This document shows, one piece after another, positions 33,672 to 46,130 of a DNA stretch of 64,000 bases. The notes beneath the pieces are model-generated. The model made no database searches and was not told the DNA's origin. It saw only the letters and a list, made by a program, of their open reading frames with translations. The stretch covers positions 1,116,001 to 1,180,000 of the forward strand of contig JAJLTO010000006.1 in assembly GCA_030568195.1 (NCBI GenBank), read 5' to 3'. A program made the translations under genes and the position numbers. Source of the stretch: Dipodascopsis uninucleata var. uninucleata. Lineage: Eukaryota > Ascomycota > Lipomycetes > Lipomycetales > Lipomycetaceae. The stretch's first letter is position 1, and each line of letters begins with the position of its first letter.

Positions 33672-34517
33672 CTCTGTTTTTGGATTCTATTTCCTGAAGC
33701 TTTCCGTCTATCAATCGATGACAGTTTCTATTATTAAATTAATGATTTGTCCAAGAAAAGAGAAATCTAAGTCGAAATATTGAAGTTGTAAGACGAATTA
33801 TCTCATAGTATCATTTAGTTCGAAGATGCAGACTTGGAAAAGTAGGAGCTATATAATTACATAACTGATGACTAAATTACAGCCCAGTTTGGGATATACT
33901 TATCTTAAGCTTGAGTACGTAAATTTCAGAATGACATGGTTCAGGGTCCAATGACCCTTAAATTGGGGAGTGAATTAGGTAATAACCAAACAAGATCGGA
34001 CGATAGATATTACAGGGCATGTTACAGTAACGTAGAACAATGCGATTTCCATTGTGAGAGACCATACCAGAACCGAAGCAATTCACCAGGATATAAACCG
34101 CAAATACACATACAAAGGTAGAAAGTGTTTTCTGTAAATGTAGCTTGTTCTTAACTATATAGCTATATTTATAAATGACGATGCAATAATCAATAAAGTA
34201 CTGAGAACGATGGTAAATATAATTGGTGAGTATTTGCAAAATGCCGTTTATGAATCAACGGCCATTGTTTACAAGTTGACCAAAACATGAAAGATATACG
34301 CAAAAGCGAAAATATAGAGACAAAAATAGAAAAATAGACGGGGCGGGAAATTGAGAAAATATGCTTAAATAGATTCAGAAAGGAGCACGGCATGGAACTT
34401 TTGGGACGAGTATGTATGAACGGCTGTCTTGAGTCGAGGGAAGACCGACATTAGATAGAACCTGGAATAGGAACAGGAATAGACGGGAAGGACTAGGAAG
34501 AAGAATAAATAGACAAG
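33672..34517. other. Divergent intergenic region APL6-subtilase
   Basis: About 850 bp, AT-rich, holding both promoters. No supported gene. Confidence 0.5.
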
Positions 34518-36012
34518 ATGGTGCGCATCAGCAATTTATTCTTGAGTCTGGCAACAGTTACTGCCCTGATTTCGTCAGTGTCAGGGACTTACTTAATTCA
34601 ACTGTCGCCAGATACTAGTATCGAGGATTACTTGGAGGAGCATCCTCTTGTCAAGTCCAAACTTGTGCGAAGCTACTCGTTTGGCACATTCCGAGCGATT
34701 GCCGCTGATTTCGATGAAGAATCTGTTAATACGCTCGGAGTTGAGCCACTGGTGGGTATATTCAAAGACGGAGATACGATAGTGAAGGCGGATCATACTT
34801 GTGAAGTAATAAATCACGAGGACATGTGATGCAAGAGTACAGTTCTCGCTTCAAAGGCATTAAGTAGGAGAAAGAGAGAATGAACTATCAAACAGGATTA
34901 CTGACTAAATGGGGATAATTGACAGGTGGAGAGTATCTCGCCAGATATAACGTTGAGAGCAAATGCAGTTGAAACTCAGTCACCTGCACCACGACACTTG
35001 GCTCGTCTTTCGCAGCACGAAGTTCTCGGGGCAAGCGGTAAGTAATGTCTATTTGAATGCGAAATATTTACATTTTAAAGACACTATCTAATTTATTCGA
35101 AATTTCAGAGGAATTGAAGTACACGTATGACTCTAGTGCTGGAACTGGCATCGACGCATATGTCCTTGACACTGGTATCTACAAGGAGCATCCAGACTTC
35201 GAAGGACGTGCTATTGAAGGTGCAGATTTTTCTGGTGAGGGACCTGGTGATGGTAATGGACATGGCACGCACGTTGCGGGCCTTATAGGATCCAAGACAT
35301 ATGGTGTCGCCAAGAATATCACCTTGATTGAAGTCAAAGTCCTCGGATCTTCCGGCGGTGGAAGTGTAAGTATATCGTGAATAATTCATTCATTCATCTC
35401 CATCTGAATAATGATAAAGGGATTTATTCTGACTAATTATCTATTTATTTTTTCTATTCGATTTAGTTGTCATCTGTGGTTGCCGGTATTGATTATGCGG
35501 CAAATGCAAGAACTGCCTCTGGACGTAAAGCTGTAGCCAATCTCTCGCTTGGTGCTGTCTATAATTGCATCCTTAACAATGCTATACATGCCGCTATTGA
35601 ATCAGGATTAGCCGTAGTAGTTGCAGCTGGTAATGATGGTCTTCCGGCTTGTGCTTTCTCGCCTGCTAGTGCAAAGGATGCCTTGACTGTTGGTGCTATT
35701 GATGATTCTAACGATTCAATCGCTCCTTTCAGCAACTGGGGTCACTGCGTTGATGTATTCGTTAGTGGTGTATCCATTGTTAGTTTGCTGAATGAAGGCG
35801 ATGGTACTATTGCATATTCAGGTACCTCAATGGCTAGCCCTATTGTGGCTGGTCTCGTTGGTTATTTTATGGGACTTGGTGATGATGAGCCAACGGCCGT
35901 AAACCGAGTTCGCGAAGTTGCCACACTAGGGGCTATCAGCTGGTTTCAGATCATCTTCCGTCCATTTACTCCTAACAGAGTTGGATACAACAATGCTGGA
36001 AATATATTTTAA
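34518..36012 (+). CDS. Secreted subtilisin-like serine protease (S8, proteinase K type)
   Basis: Exons 34518-34805, 34926-35037, 35109-35365 and 35467-36012; 400 residues. Signal peptide about residues 1-23 (MVRISNLFLSLATVTALISS), an I9 propeptide (YLIQLSPDTSIEDYL..SFGTFRAIAADF), then the QSPAPRHLARLS hinge where processing usually occurs. Catalytic triad Asp154 (VLDTG), His185 (GHGTHVAG) and Ser340 (GTSMASP); oxyanion Asn275 (AAGNDG). The C-terminus ends in NRVGYNNAGNIF, as in fungal proteinase K relatives. All catalytic residues are present, so it looks functional. Intron 1 uses GTAATA at 34806, the only donor that keeps the VESISPDI segment in frame. Could be a secreted alkaline protease or a vacuolar cerevisin relative. 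Confidence 0.9.
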
Positions 36013-39000
36013 GCAACTCGATTGGTATAATATGCAATTGAGATAAGAGATGCACCATTTCTCTTGTCTATTGCAATGCTTAGCATATACTATATGTGAA
36101 GTTTTCCTTCCCTCTCTCATGATTACATCTGTAGTTCGAAGTCTCGGCACGATAGTTATAGTCATTATTACTATTTTATTGTTTTGGTGTTATAGCGAGC
36201 TAATTTTTGGGTAAATTGCAACGAGTACGATCGATAATTTATGGCATGGTCAAATAGCAGTAGATACGCTGCTAGTGTTATAACAAGGTGAGGACAGCCT
36301 GCCTACGCATATATTGGGAGCTCTCTATTCCAGTATATTTCTTCATTCCTTCGACAAGAGAACATGTTTCTATCAACTGATACGTGCGGCCTCGAACCTT
36401 TCAAATATTTCAATTTTGAATATCCTACTCTAGTCTTCATACACCTTGTCATCAGGACCTTATACCGGTGCTATTGATTTGTGAATCGTGGATCGTAAGA
36501 TCTCCAATTGATATCTTCCTTCTCCGTCATTCCTTCGTTTTCTTCCTTCGTTTCTGCTTTGGTATGTTCGCGTCAAGAATATAACCTGAAAATCATATTC
36601 CTGTGCACATTTGGTAAGTCGAGCTAGAGCAGTAGTTTTCTTTTTCACAGAGAGCAGAATATGGGCTCATAGCAGGACCTGTGATATGCTCTAGCAAATT
36701 ATTTTATATTCTACGTGACTTCAGCTCGGAATTTCTACTAGGATTTTTATATGAGTTGTCTGTTGTAGAGGAAATAACTCTTTCCAAGCAGTCTGTATTA
36801 TTCGAATTTCTTAAATTTGCTATCCGTAAATTTCGAGAGCTTTGTTGCTTCTATTTATGATATATTAGAAGAAGATATCGAAGACGAATCGTCATAGCCG
36901 CAATTTTATTTTTCTATTCGGAAAAAGAGCGAGCTTCGGGGACTTATGCTGATAATCTAGCAATTTGAATAATATTTTTCTGGTTAGCTTGTCAGTTTAT
37001 AAGAGTTTGTACCTGCCTGATACGCGTAGTTACTTCCTACAGTTCAGATTTACGGGAGCAACAGTTCGCCAGAGAAGAGCTTTATAATGGGCACGCCAGA
37101 GTGAGAGATCGACTTCGAAGGACAAGACTTGGAGTTGTATGAGCAGCGACTCAATGCTCTAGTTCAAGGTATTTCCAGGTTTCATGCTTACCTCTGCGCT
37201 TTATATGGATTGCTATGCCGCAGCGTGTGTCTATGGCTCTTTGTTGACTACATTGCAGGTGACCACGTTGCCAGGTAACGAAGAGATCTCTGGGAGAGCT
37301 CTGGACGAACAGGGTGCTTGTTGAAGAGGCGGCACACTAGAGACGCTTCTAAGCCTCTGGCAAGCATTTTTTTCATGAAGAGGAATGAGTAAGACCGCTC
37401 AGTTGTCTTGGTGAATGGACCTTGGCAGATCTACTCTTCCAGCTTTCCTTTCGTTTTAATTATACAAGAAAACCCATAGAAACCAATTCGAAATTTCTGT
37501 TCTGTTTTAGTAACAAAATATAACGGAATAATATATTGGATGATGTGATTCTGTCACATCTCTTTCCTCCTAATTATAGCATGAGCCGTTAATGGCTTTC
37601 TTCTTATTCGTTATTATGTCAGAGTCGTAGAGTGCATTTTTTGTTCCACACATCCGCCGCGTAGCTGCCATGTTTATTTCACGCATACTCGACGCCATCT
37701 ATTGATATGGTTCATCTGTGGACATTTTCCTGCCTCTTAGCAGCAGATCGATCGTGAAATTCGCGTGTGTAATAATAGCATGAAAAAGCATGACTCTACA
37801 ATAGCAAGGCATCTCGTCAGTCTAGATACTAATAGTCATTTATATGAAAATTTACTAAGCAGCAATGGGGAACTTTGCTTGTAAATATTTTATACTGTAT
37901 GGGAAGTGGGTGGGCGGTCAAGTTCCAGTTGCAAACAAAGTATCTTCGCTGGAGCCAAACGAATCAAGTGTACCACATATGCATCAACGACAACAGAGAA
38001 TGTTGTGCTCTCAAACAGGATTGAATATTGTTGAGGAATATGCAGAACTTAGTGAGAACAACAACACGCCGCTCGTGCATTTTTCACGTGTAAATTGTTT
38101 ACAGTATATGTTTGGTGTGTCCTCTGGTTCACCTGAGGAGCCAAACAGTAAGCCGCCTACTTGTAAAACCTGGTGACCAGGAGTCAGTCACCTGGTACCG
38201 CGATCACTCGGACCTATCCTTTAGGTAACGGGTCCACCTGTGATACTCCGAGGACCTGTGTTACTTCCGAGCTCCCATTACCATAACTTATAATTGTTAC
38301 CTGCAGTTACCGTACCTAAATACTCGCATAACTAATTCCGAGGCATAGACCTCTCATCAGTGAATATGCCGCACTCCGTCACTCCCAAGTGCCATGACCT
38401 GTCTCGACAGGCAACTAGGCAAATTACCCGGACAAATCGCACGACAGTAAAATTTGCGAGAGCTGGTAATACTGCGTTCAGAAGAAAAATCTACTCTTGC
38501 GGTTAATGCGGGCTCACCCTGAACTAGAAAGTGGGCCTTGTCAGAGGTGCGGCATAACGTTAGGAGATGCGGCGTGCAAGAGGCATAATGCTCAAAACCG
38601 AGAATGTTCTATGCACCGCGTCTAACTTGAGTTTCTTAGAAAAAGAGTTTCTGAGGAAAAGTCTGTAGGCATGTAGCTTTGAGTCCTGCAGGACATTTAG
38701 CTTTACTAATCATTTTCTGTTCTAGCAGCATACAGTTTAGGAACTCAAACTAACGCATATTAGATGCGCGATATTGGAACGAAGTTCCTATAATGGCGTT
38801 AGTTAAATACTGTTTGGCTACATGATTGGTATTATATCTTTATTAGCTTTATTAGCTTTGTTAGCTCCCATTAGCCTTTTTGTGTGCACCAACTGGGTTT
38901 AGAGGTAGCGCTGAACGCCGGTTTTAAGTGTTATGAGGAGCAATACCGGTAGTTATTCTGCATATCGCGACCTCAAAGTTTCTTCCCCAGAAATGAGGAA

Positions 39001-40578
39001 GCAGCCAGTCAAGATCATTGTGGCACTTTCAAGTTGCGCTTTTTATTTTAATTTTGATGGGCAGAAGAATACTCTTCGCTTTTCTAGTTTTTTCTGGCTC
39101 TAATGTAGAATACAAGGGAGCCTCCGTTTATCTCATAGCAAAGCTAATTCTCAGGCTAGATCTGCAGCGTCTTCCATCGTGCCAGCAAAACTTGGATGCA
39201 GCCGTCAAAAATGCAAAGCAGAACTATTGCAGCATATGGTAGACTGGTAATGAATAGCAGCGTGCAAGCTGGTCGAGAGAGGGGCAGACTGAGTCGAATG
39301 AAGCAATTTGAGAATACTCGTTTTGGTAATTATAGCTGATTAGCGATGGACAATACATTGTATTGGCTATTTACGGCAGAGGGCCAAATAAGCAGGAGGG
39401 GCAGGGACCGTACACATACGGTGGGATATCTCGACCGAAAGATTAAACGAACTGCGCAGCTAGAAGAGATAAAGCATTCGCATAAATTACTACATACCTT
39501 GGAGACTGCAGTAGAGTACGACCGTCATATGAAGCCCACGTCTTAACTATGTAGATAGAACAGGACAAGTCGACTCCACTTGACTACTAATAGAGCGATC
39601 CTTCCAAGTATTTTGGGTATAGAATGATGTATGTGCCTGTTTTACCTAGACAAGATTAAAAGAGAGCCCGTTGTGAAGAGCTAGACAGAATATGAAGTTA
39701 ACAAAAAAAGCCAAATGTATGGATCACAAGTATTTTGTTGAAAAAGTCAATAACTAGTCAGACGACTTTGAAAGTCTAATACCATAAAGCAACGAAGTTT
39801 GCAAATTCGTATTTGATATCCATTTTGTTCACTTCTCCATTCAGAATCTTTTGTCGTTTCCAATCCTTATGTCATAGGGCGCTATTTTCCCTCCATATTC
39901 AAGGCAACGCACAAAATTTGCCTAGGCGAATTATGACTGAAAAAAGATAAAGAAATTTACGATATATAGAAGCACAGAGCCAAAAATAAATTAAAAGCTC
40001 GTCTTCTCTAGAAATTTCTTCTATCACGTCCACCGTCTGTTCAATTATTTTAAGGAATCCATTTCCGTCTTCTTGTTCGAGACTACACCGACAAGATATC
40101 GGCAAGATCCCGACACTATCGAACAGCTCTTAAATCACAGAAGTAAAAGTATTATCTCTTAGTCTTAGAATATCTTGCTTAGGCTTTCTTTTCTTTCGAT
40201 TCTCTCTCTTGTTAACTTCCTATTATAGCTGTGCAAACATAGTACAAGCAGTTGTACTTATTACTTGATCGACGATCAAGAGCTTACGTACTATCACGGA
40301 GGAAGAGAACTATACAAATTTGCTTCATTTCACATTTGGTCGACAGCTACTAGAAGAATTCGAAGAAAGAGAAGTAGAAAGATATTAAGCTAAGAGGTAC
40401 GAGAAGTAGACACGTTACGATTTTTTAGACTGCCTTGAACGTGTAAAGATATCTCATAAAATATATATAAGTAAAAGAAAGTCTACCTCGTATACGAGTT
40501 TCTTCGATAGCAAACCAGAACCAGTGAATGCTACTCGTAACACAATACATAAAATAAGTACAAAGTCAGCTCACAGCA
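36013..40578. other. Gene-poor tract, 4.6 kb
   Basis: No gene can be supported. Short frames occur (37865-38176, 39018-39242, 39346-39546) without family resemblance. An open segment at 37108-37278 with EGQDLELYEQRL is treated as a finding. From about 38160 to 38960 the sequence is visibly richer in G+C and in short inverted repeats than its flanks, including a nested hairpin at 38748-38804. TATA-like ATATATATAA at 40461-40470 lies 109 bp before the inositol-transporter ATG. Confidence 0.45.
38748..38804. repeat. Nested inverted repeat
   Basis: Outer arms AACTAACGC (38748-38756) and GCGTTAGTT (38796-38804) are exact reverse complements. Inside them is a second hairpin, GGAAC-GAA-GTTCC (38776-38788). 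The flanks CAGTTT and AAATACTG extend the symmetry imperfectly. Function unknown; a foldback element remnant or structured transcript are possibilities. Confidence 0.6.
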
Positions 40579-42300
40579 ATGGTTGCCAACAGCAGCGACA
40601 GCAATAACTACAGCAGTAGCAGTACAGTTGTCGTTAACGTCAAGTCCGGTACACGTGATGCTAATTCAGGTGGTTCGCAATTCCCATCGTCAGGCTTATT
40701 TTTTAACCCAGATATAAATGGTACTGCTACTGATGATGAGGATCAGAGGAAAAATCCTTTCGACGCAGCTGCTATCTCACGAGAGGTGGCAGAAGGTGTC
40801 AACATTGAAGACACTAAACCAAATCCATTCTTGTTTCTGTTAACCATTCTTGTTTCCTTTTCAGGTTTTTTATTTGGTTATGATACTGGTTATATTTCGG
40901 GTGCTCTTGTCTCCATAGGGCAAGATCTTGGTCAGACTATTACGGATGGTCAGAAGGAACTGATTACGTCCGCCACCTCTCTAGGTGCTTTACTAGGAGG
41001 TGTTATTGCCGGTACGCTGGCGGATGTTCTTGGACGTAAATGGGTTACTTTCGGCGCAAACACTTTATTCGTTATAGGAGCTGGAATTCAGACAGGTGCA
41101 CATACTATTTGGACTATGATTGCTGGTCGATTTGTCATGGGATGGGGTGTCGGTATTGCTTCTCTCATTGCTCCTCTCTACATTTCTGAAATGGCTCCTT
41201 CTCGTTTCCGTGGTCGTATGGTTATTCTTAATGTTCTTGCAATTACTGGTGGTCAAGTCATCGCATATGCTATCGGCGCGGGCCTTGAGAATATTTCCGG
41301 TGGTTGGCGTGTACTTGTAGGCTTGGGTATTGTTCCTGCTGTTGTTCAGATGGTGATGTTCATCTTCATGCCGGAGACACCTCGTTTTCTGGTACGCCTT
41401 GATCGTATGGAAGACGCCAAGAGAGTTATCAGATGGATTTATCGAGGACGTGATGGCTATGTTAATGAAGATCTTGTCGTCAAAAAAGTCAAGATTCTTG
41501 AGATTTACAACAATGAACAGCATCCTGAATGGTCGGCTATGCGGCGTTTCAGATTTGCTTTGAAACAGCTTTATTTCATTAAACCGAATTTGCGAGCACT
41601 TATCATTGCTTGTGGTTTACAAGCTATTCAGCAGCTTTGCGGGTTTAACTCTCTTATGTATTTCTCTGCAACTGTTTTTGAGACTGTTGGGTTCAACAAG
41701 CCAACTGCTGTCTCTCTTATTGTCGCGGGAACTAACATGGCCTTTACGATTCTTGCATTTGTCCTGATTGACTATATTGGCCGTCGCAGAATCCTTCTCT
41801 TTACTATCCCTGGTATGATTATTGCACTTGTTCTTAATGCTATTGCATTCCATTACCATGGCTCAAGTACTACTACAGATGGTTGGGCTATTTTGATTTT
41901 GATAGCCATGATGCTTTATGTTGCATTCTATGCTACCGGTATTGGTAATGTTCCTTGGCAACAGTCTGAGCTCTTTAACATGGACGTACGTGGCTTAGGT
42001 ACATCTATGGCTACTGCTACCAATTGGGGGGGTAACCTGATTATTGGTTCAACTTATCTCACAATGATGAATAAGATCACTCCCTCAGGGACTTATGGAT
42101 TTTATGCGGGACTCTGTGCCTTAGGATGTGTTTTTATTTACTTTGTTTATCCAGAGACCTCTTATCTTGCTCTTGAGGATATCCAAGATATTCTTGCTGA
42201 TGGCTTTTCAATTCAGAAATCTATTGATCTCAGTAATGAGGCTAAGCGTAGACATAAGCGGTCACTAGATCAATCAGAAAATGAAAGTATTGAGGTCTAA
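40579..42300 (+). CDS. ITR1: Myo-inositol/H+ symporter (Itr1/Itr2-like, sugar-porter MFS)
   Basis: Single exon, 573 residues, twelve expected transmembrane segments. After a polar N-terminus comes GFLFGYDTGYISGALVSIG, then ATSLGALLGG, the porter signature GRFVMGWGVGIASLIAPLYI with SEMAPSRFRGRMV, PETPRFLVR, GLQAIQQLCGFNSLMYFSA, and GNVPWQQSELFNMDVRGLGT. These segments match yeast Itr1/Itr2 more closely than hexose carriers (DTGYIS, GNVPWQQSE). Plasma-membrane uptake of myo-inositol for phosphatidylinositol synthesis. ITR1 and ITR2 cannot be told apart here. TATA-like ATATATATAA lies at 40461-40470. Confidence 0.9.
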   Translation: MVANSSDSNNYSSSSTVVVNVKSGTRDANSGGSQFPSSGLFFNPDINGTATDDEDQRKNPFDAAAISREVAEGVNIEDTKPNPFLFLLTILVSFSGFLFGYDTGYISGALVSIGQDLGQTITDGQKELITSATSLGALLGGVIAGTLADVLGRKWVTFGANTLFVIGAGIQTGAHTIWTMIAGRFVMGWGVGIASLIAPLYISEMAPSRFRGRMVILNVLAITGGQVIAYAIGAGLENISGGWRVLVGLGIVPAVVQMVMFIFMPETPRFLVRLDRMEDAKRVIRWIYRGRDGYVNEDLVVKKVKILEIYNNEQHPEWSAMRRFRFALKQLYFIKPNLRALIIACGLQAIQQLCGFNSLMYFSATVFETVGFNKPTAVSLIVAGTNMAFTILAFVLIDYIGRRRILLFTIPGMIIALVLNAIAFHYHGSSTTTDGWAILILIAMMLYVAFYATGIGNVPWQQSELFNMDVRGLGTSMATATNWGGNLIIGSTYLTMMNKITPSGTYGFYAGLCALGCVFIYFVYPETSYLALEDIQDILADGFSIQKSIDLSNEAKRRHKRSLDQSENESIEV

Positions 42301-43024
42301 AGCACTAATTTTACAGAATTATCATGAACGATAATCGGCGTTGTTATATCATGTGTGACTCTTCTTATATATGTCAAATTGCTTCTGCTGCCTCTTTACC
42401 ATGAAGCAGGGTATGATGCTAGAGCTTTTCCATTTTTAATGTTTTGGTATTTTTTCTCATATTATGTTGTATCTTTCTCCAGGTACGAGAAAGATTTAAA
42501 GGACTTGGGTACGTGAAACGTATTTGGTCATGGTGTTATGTATATGACTTTATTTCTCAACGAAGGGTATTGGATTATTGGATATTTTATAAAAATTCTC
42601 TGAAAGCTCGTTTTTATAGCATTCGCTTTTCATAATTGTGCTGTTAGCCTGGTTTATCTTATAATTCTGGTGTATTTAATATGTATATTGTGCCATATAT
42701 AATTTTTGATTAATCGATGAATGCATGTTAGCACTGGCTAAATTTAATAATATAATATAAATTAACACTTCAGTCTAGCTGCGTAGCTGGAGTAGTTCTG
42801 TTCTATTAATAATATTGAATTGTTGAGATGTAGCAGTTAAGTGGAAGACAATTTTTAATACGGACTTTCACAAAGCAAACAGTTTTTGGAAGTTTGAATT
42901 TTTGGGAATGCATGGGCTTTGTTGTCAAGCTTCTTGCAGTTTGCTTTTCCACCAAATCTAAAGATAACAAAATCTTTCGGCTGCAAGAAAGCTCAATATT
43001 TCATAGTGCTTCTCAGAAGCTAAT
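42301..43024. other. Intergenic region ITR1-DAO
   Basis: About 720 bp, AT-rich; 3' UTR of the transporter and promoter of the oxidase. The 42444-42635 frame is not supported. Confidence 0.45.
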
Positions 43025-44193
43025 ATGGCCAGTTTAAAGAGAACGGTAGTAATTGGGTTGGTTATATGGGTTTCATATCCATTCTAGTACTATCTCTACG
43101 ATATTGTCAGTTATATAACTAACAAGGAACGTCATGAGACGTCCGTCGCGAATATAGAGCAGGTGTCGCAGGACTCACTACAGCCCTCCAACTGGCAAAG
43201 ACCGGAAAATATGATATCACAGTGGTAGCTAAGTTTACTCCTGGTGATTATGATATAGAATATACAAGTCCGTGGGCTGGCGCGAATTGGATGTGCTTCT
43301 CCGTCGACGAATATAGTGAAGCGGGAAGGTTTGACGTCGAAACCTACAAAGTTTTCAAAAAAATGCTTGTCGAACATCCTGAAGCTGGAATTTGGCATAG
43401 AAAATGCATCTGTTACACCAGAGAGAAGGATCTTGAAAAAAATTCAGAGATTCTAGGCCCATTAATTAACAAGCGACCATGGTTCTCGAAATATGTAGAT
43501 AATTTCGAGGAGCTTAGCTCCGAAGATCTTCCTGCTGGAATCGCTCATGGCTTCAGATATGACTCGTTCTGCTTAAACATTCAGATATATCTTCCCTGGC
43601 TTCAGAGCCAGTGTACAATGAATGGCGTTAAGTTCAAGCAATGTGTGCTGAAACATATCAAAGAAGCAAAGAGCCACCATCTCTCAGGCGAACCCGCTGA
43701 ACTTATTGTGAACTGCACTGGCTTAATGGCGTGCAAACTCGGTGGAGTCATGGACAGTAAACTATATCCTGGACGCGGTCAGGTTGTGCTTGTTAGAAAT
43801 GTTGCTCCTGCAATGTACGAAGTCAGCGGTACCGACGATGCGGATGACGAATTGACGTATATCATGTCGAGACCTGGAGGTGGTACAGTTCTTGGAGGAT
43901 GTTTCCAACCAAACAATTGGAACCCAATTCCAGATCCTAATATGACTCGACGTATCGTTAGGAGATGTTTGGAAATTTGCCCTGATTTAGAAAAGGAAGG
44001 GCCAATTGATATTATCCGAGCCCATGTAGGATTACGTCCAGTACGAGTTGGCGGTGCTAGACTGGAACTTGACACCTCGTTCGAGGACCTGTGTCCTGTT
44101 ATTCACAATTATGGAGCTGGAGGTGCTGGGTATCAGTCATCTTACGGAATGGCTGATACTGTTGTTAGCATTATTGAGAAGCACTGCATATAA
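43025..44193 (+). CDS. DAO1: D-amino-acid oxidase
   Basis: Exons 43025-43056 and 43158-44193; intron 43057-43157 (101 nt). 355 residues. FAD enzyme that oxidises D-amino acids to 2-oxo acids, ammonia and H2O2, usually in peroxisomes. The Rossmann glycine motif VVIGAGVAGLTTAL is split by the intron (ATT GG joined to A GCA GGT). The donor GTTGGT is weak but gives the exact motif. Also seen: YTSPWAGANW, the segment VNCTGLMACKLGG, PGRGQVV, SRPGGGTVLGG, GLRPVRVGGARLE and HNYGAGGAGYQSSYGMA. The C-terminus is EKHCI, not an SKL-type PTS1. The name DAO1 is descriptive. Confidence 0.92.
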
Positions 44194-45613
44194 GGCATGC
44201 GCATGCTGTTATCTTATCAGTTCAAGGAGACGGACTGCATATACAGAATGTATTCTTAGACTGTCTTGGTTGTTCTTATTTATGCGCTATTTTATTCAGG
44301 TTCGTTTGAGCGAGAGTCATTCTATGCAGAGTTCTGAATTTTCTTAGGGACGTATAGGTGTTTTGAATAGAAGCTCTTATTCATTTCCTGTTGGTCATAG
44401 CTAGCATAATTTTCCGCGTCATGGGTGATAAGTCTACAGGAGATGCGGAATTTTCTTTCATTCACATAATGAACATCCTCCTGTAAAGTACCTCAGAACT
44501 CGAAATATATCAACTTTAGCCCTTGATTATTATCCTACGTAAAATGCTGTTCATTTTGATGGTCTACATGACAAATATATACCTATAATATATACGAGTA
44601 ATGCTACTTTGGATATCACATGGATGATTTGTTGCTGAGGCAACGGAGCACTTATCACTAAAACAAATATAGTATATATATATATACTTGCTAACAAGCA
44701 CAGGCCTCCTGGTACTAAACTAACGGGTAGCCTTTATTTTGATATTAGTTTCCGACACAGCATTGAGCGTATCACTCTACAGAGAATTAAGCTACTAGTG
44801 AGAACCGACTTGAATAACCTAGGCCAGATTGAATGACACAAAGCGAGTATTTTCTATGTACCAAAACCGTTTCTAGCATATTAGGTGCATGGGGCATGAC
44901 GAATTTTCTTTGGGCTTTTCTGGGCTAATGATCTTCATCTGTCGTCTGGTCTATTAAGCTTTAGAATTTGCATTAAGGTAAACCTTAATTGCAGTTATTC
45001 CCATAATGGTACATTATAAACAAATAAATTAGTCGAATATATTGAACCATGGATATTGGAAAGATCTTTTCACACCGAATGTATCTATTTTCATCCAAAA
45101 ACCAATAGCGGAAGCATCAACTTATCAATCAGTAGTTTACCAGTGTCCTGGTAGCTAAATGGGCACAGCGTTGACGGAGAGCAGTCATTTGCGGAAGGGA
45201 AGTGTCAGCTGCAACTTATGGATGATGGCCCGGTCGGTGTGATGATATACTGCATAAAGGATATCTCAGCAACCCCTGATAGTGAGCACACCAATTAAGG
45301 CTCAAAGGAGATTTTGACCAATAAAGAAAAAGTTGACCTATGCCGGAGCATAGTTCCTGAAAAGACTCTTGTATATCTGCTCGCAAAAGAGTACATAACA
45401 TTTTATTCAATAAACAATTACACACCAGCAAGCTGTGAAATGCGTTCAGTTGTCAATGTAGTTGCTTTAATACGTCATTATAGCCATAAAGAGCGCCAGA
45501 AGCGGACAGGCATCTGATTAAGAATCATTGTGTATTCCCAAGAACACTGTGATTGGTTTCTTAGCCGTAAAATAACCTTATGATCAATAAATGTGAATAT
45601 AATTATCAACATG

Positions 45614-45659
45614 ACAACAACAACAACAACAACAACAACAATAATAATAATAATAACAA
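45614..45659. repeat. Trinucleotide repeat (ACA)n then (ATA)n
   Basis: Tandem ACA units pass into ATA units over about 46 bp, outside any recognised gene. Confidence 0.9.
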
Positions 45660-46085
45660 TAGTAGCGATATGCTGCAGATAATCCACAACTCTTGGCTGG
45701 CCATCTCATAATTCATGTTTCATGGGCTATGCATAACCAATCGGCGAAGATTTACTTAAACTAGACTTAATGTTTAGTCCTCTGAACCATCTAAACAAGA
45801 ACCGCGGCTATCAGAGGATGTACGTGCAAATGAGGAATGTCTGTCAGTATCATAGCTATCTACAATCCTTCACTCTTGCGCCGTTAATCTGTTCCGTGCC
45901 TTGCTTACGAGTATCATGTACTATTCAAAATGTGGTATAGAAAGCACACATTTAATTAAATTGTATTTCAATATACGTGTAATAGGATTTAGCGTTCTAT
46001 TGCCTTCATCCCGGTAGCCCCTCTGTTTATGGTCAATGGAATACGTCGATATCCGTCGTTTAATTAAGTATTCACTCTCATTTCC

Positions 46086-46130
46086 TGTCGTCTCGTCTCA
46101 TCTCATATAATGTCGTCTCATCTCATTCTG
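46086..46130. repeat. Direct repeat TGTCGTCTC..TCTCAT
   Basis: Two copies of a TGTCGTCTC-plus-TCTCAT unit about 25 bp apart, with an internal TCTCATCTCAT repeat, in the upstream region of the 46778 gene. Confidence 0.7.

Noticed and set aside
37865-38176. 103-codon frame starting at ATG in the gene-poor tract
   Set aside because: Has a real ATG but no recognisable motif, biased composition or splice context; left as unsupported rather than called.
38900-38930. Primer-binding-site-like GGTAGCGC suggestive of an LTR element
   Set aside because: Match to initiator tRNA is partial, and no paired terminal repeats or coding remains were seen nearby.
40327-40336. ATTTCACATT, similar to the Ino2/Ino4 site, upstream of the inositol transporter
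   Set aside because: The core CANNTG is not intact, so a functional inositol-response element cannot be claimed.
45150-45215. tRNA A-box-like TAGCTAAATGGG
   Set aside because: No matching B box, acceptor stem or anticodon arm downstream.
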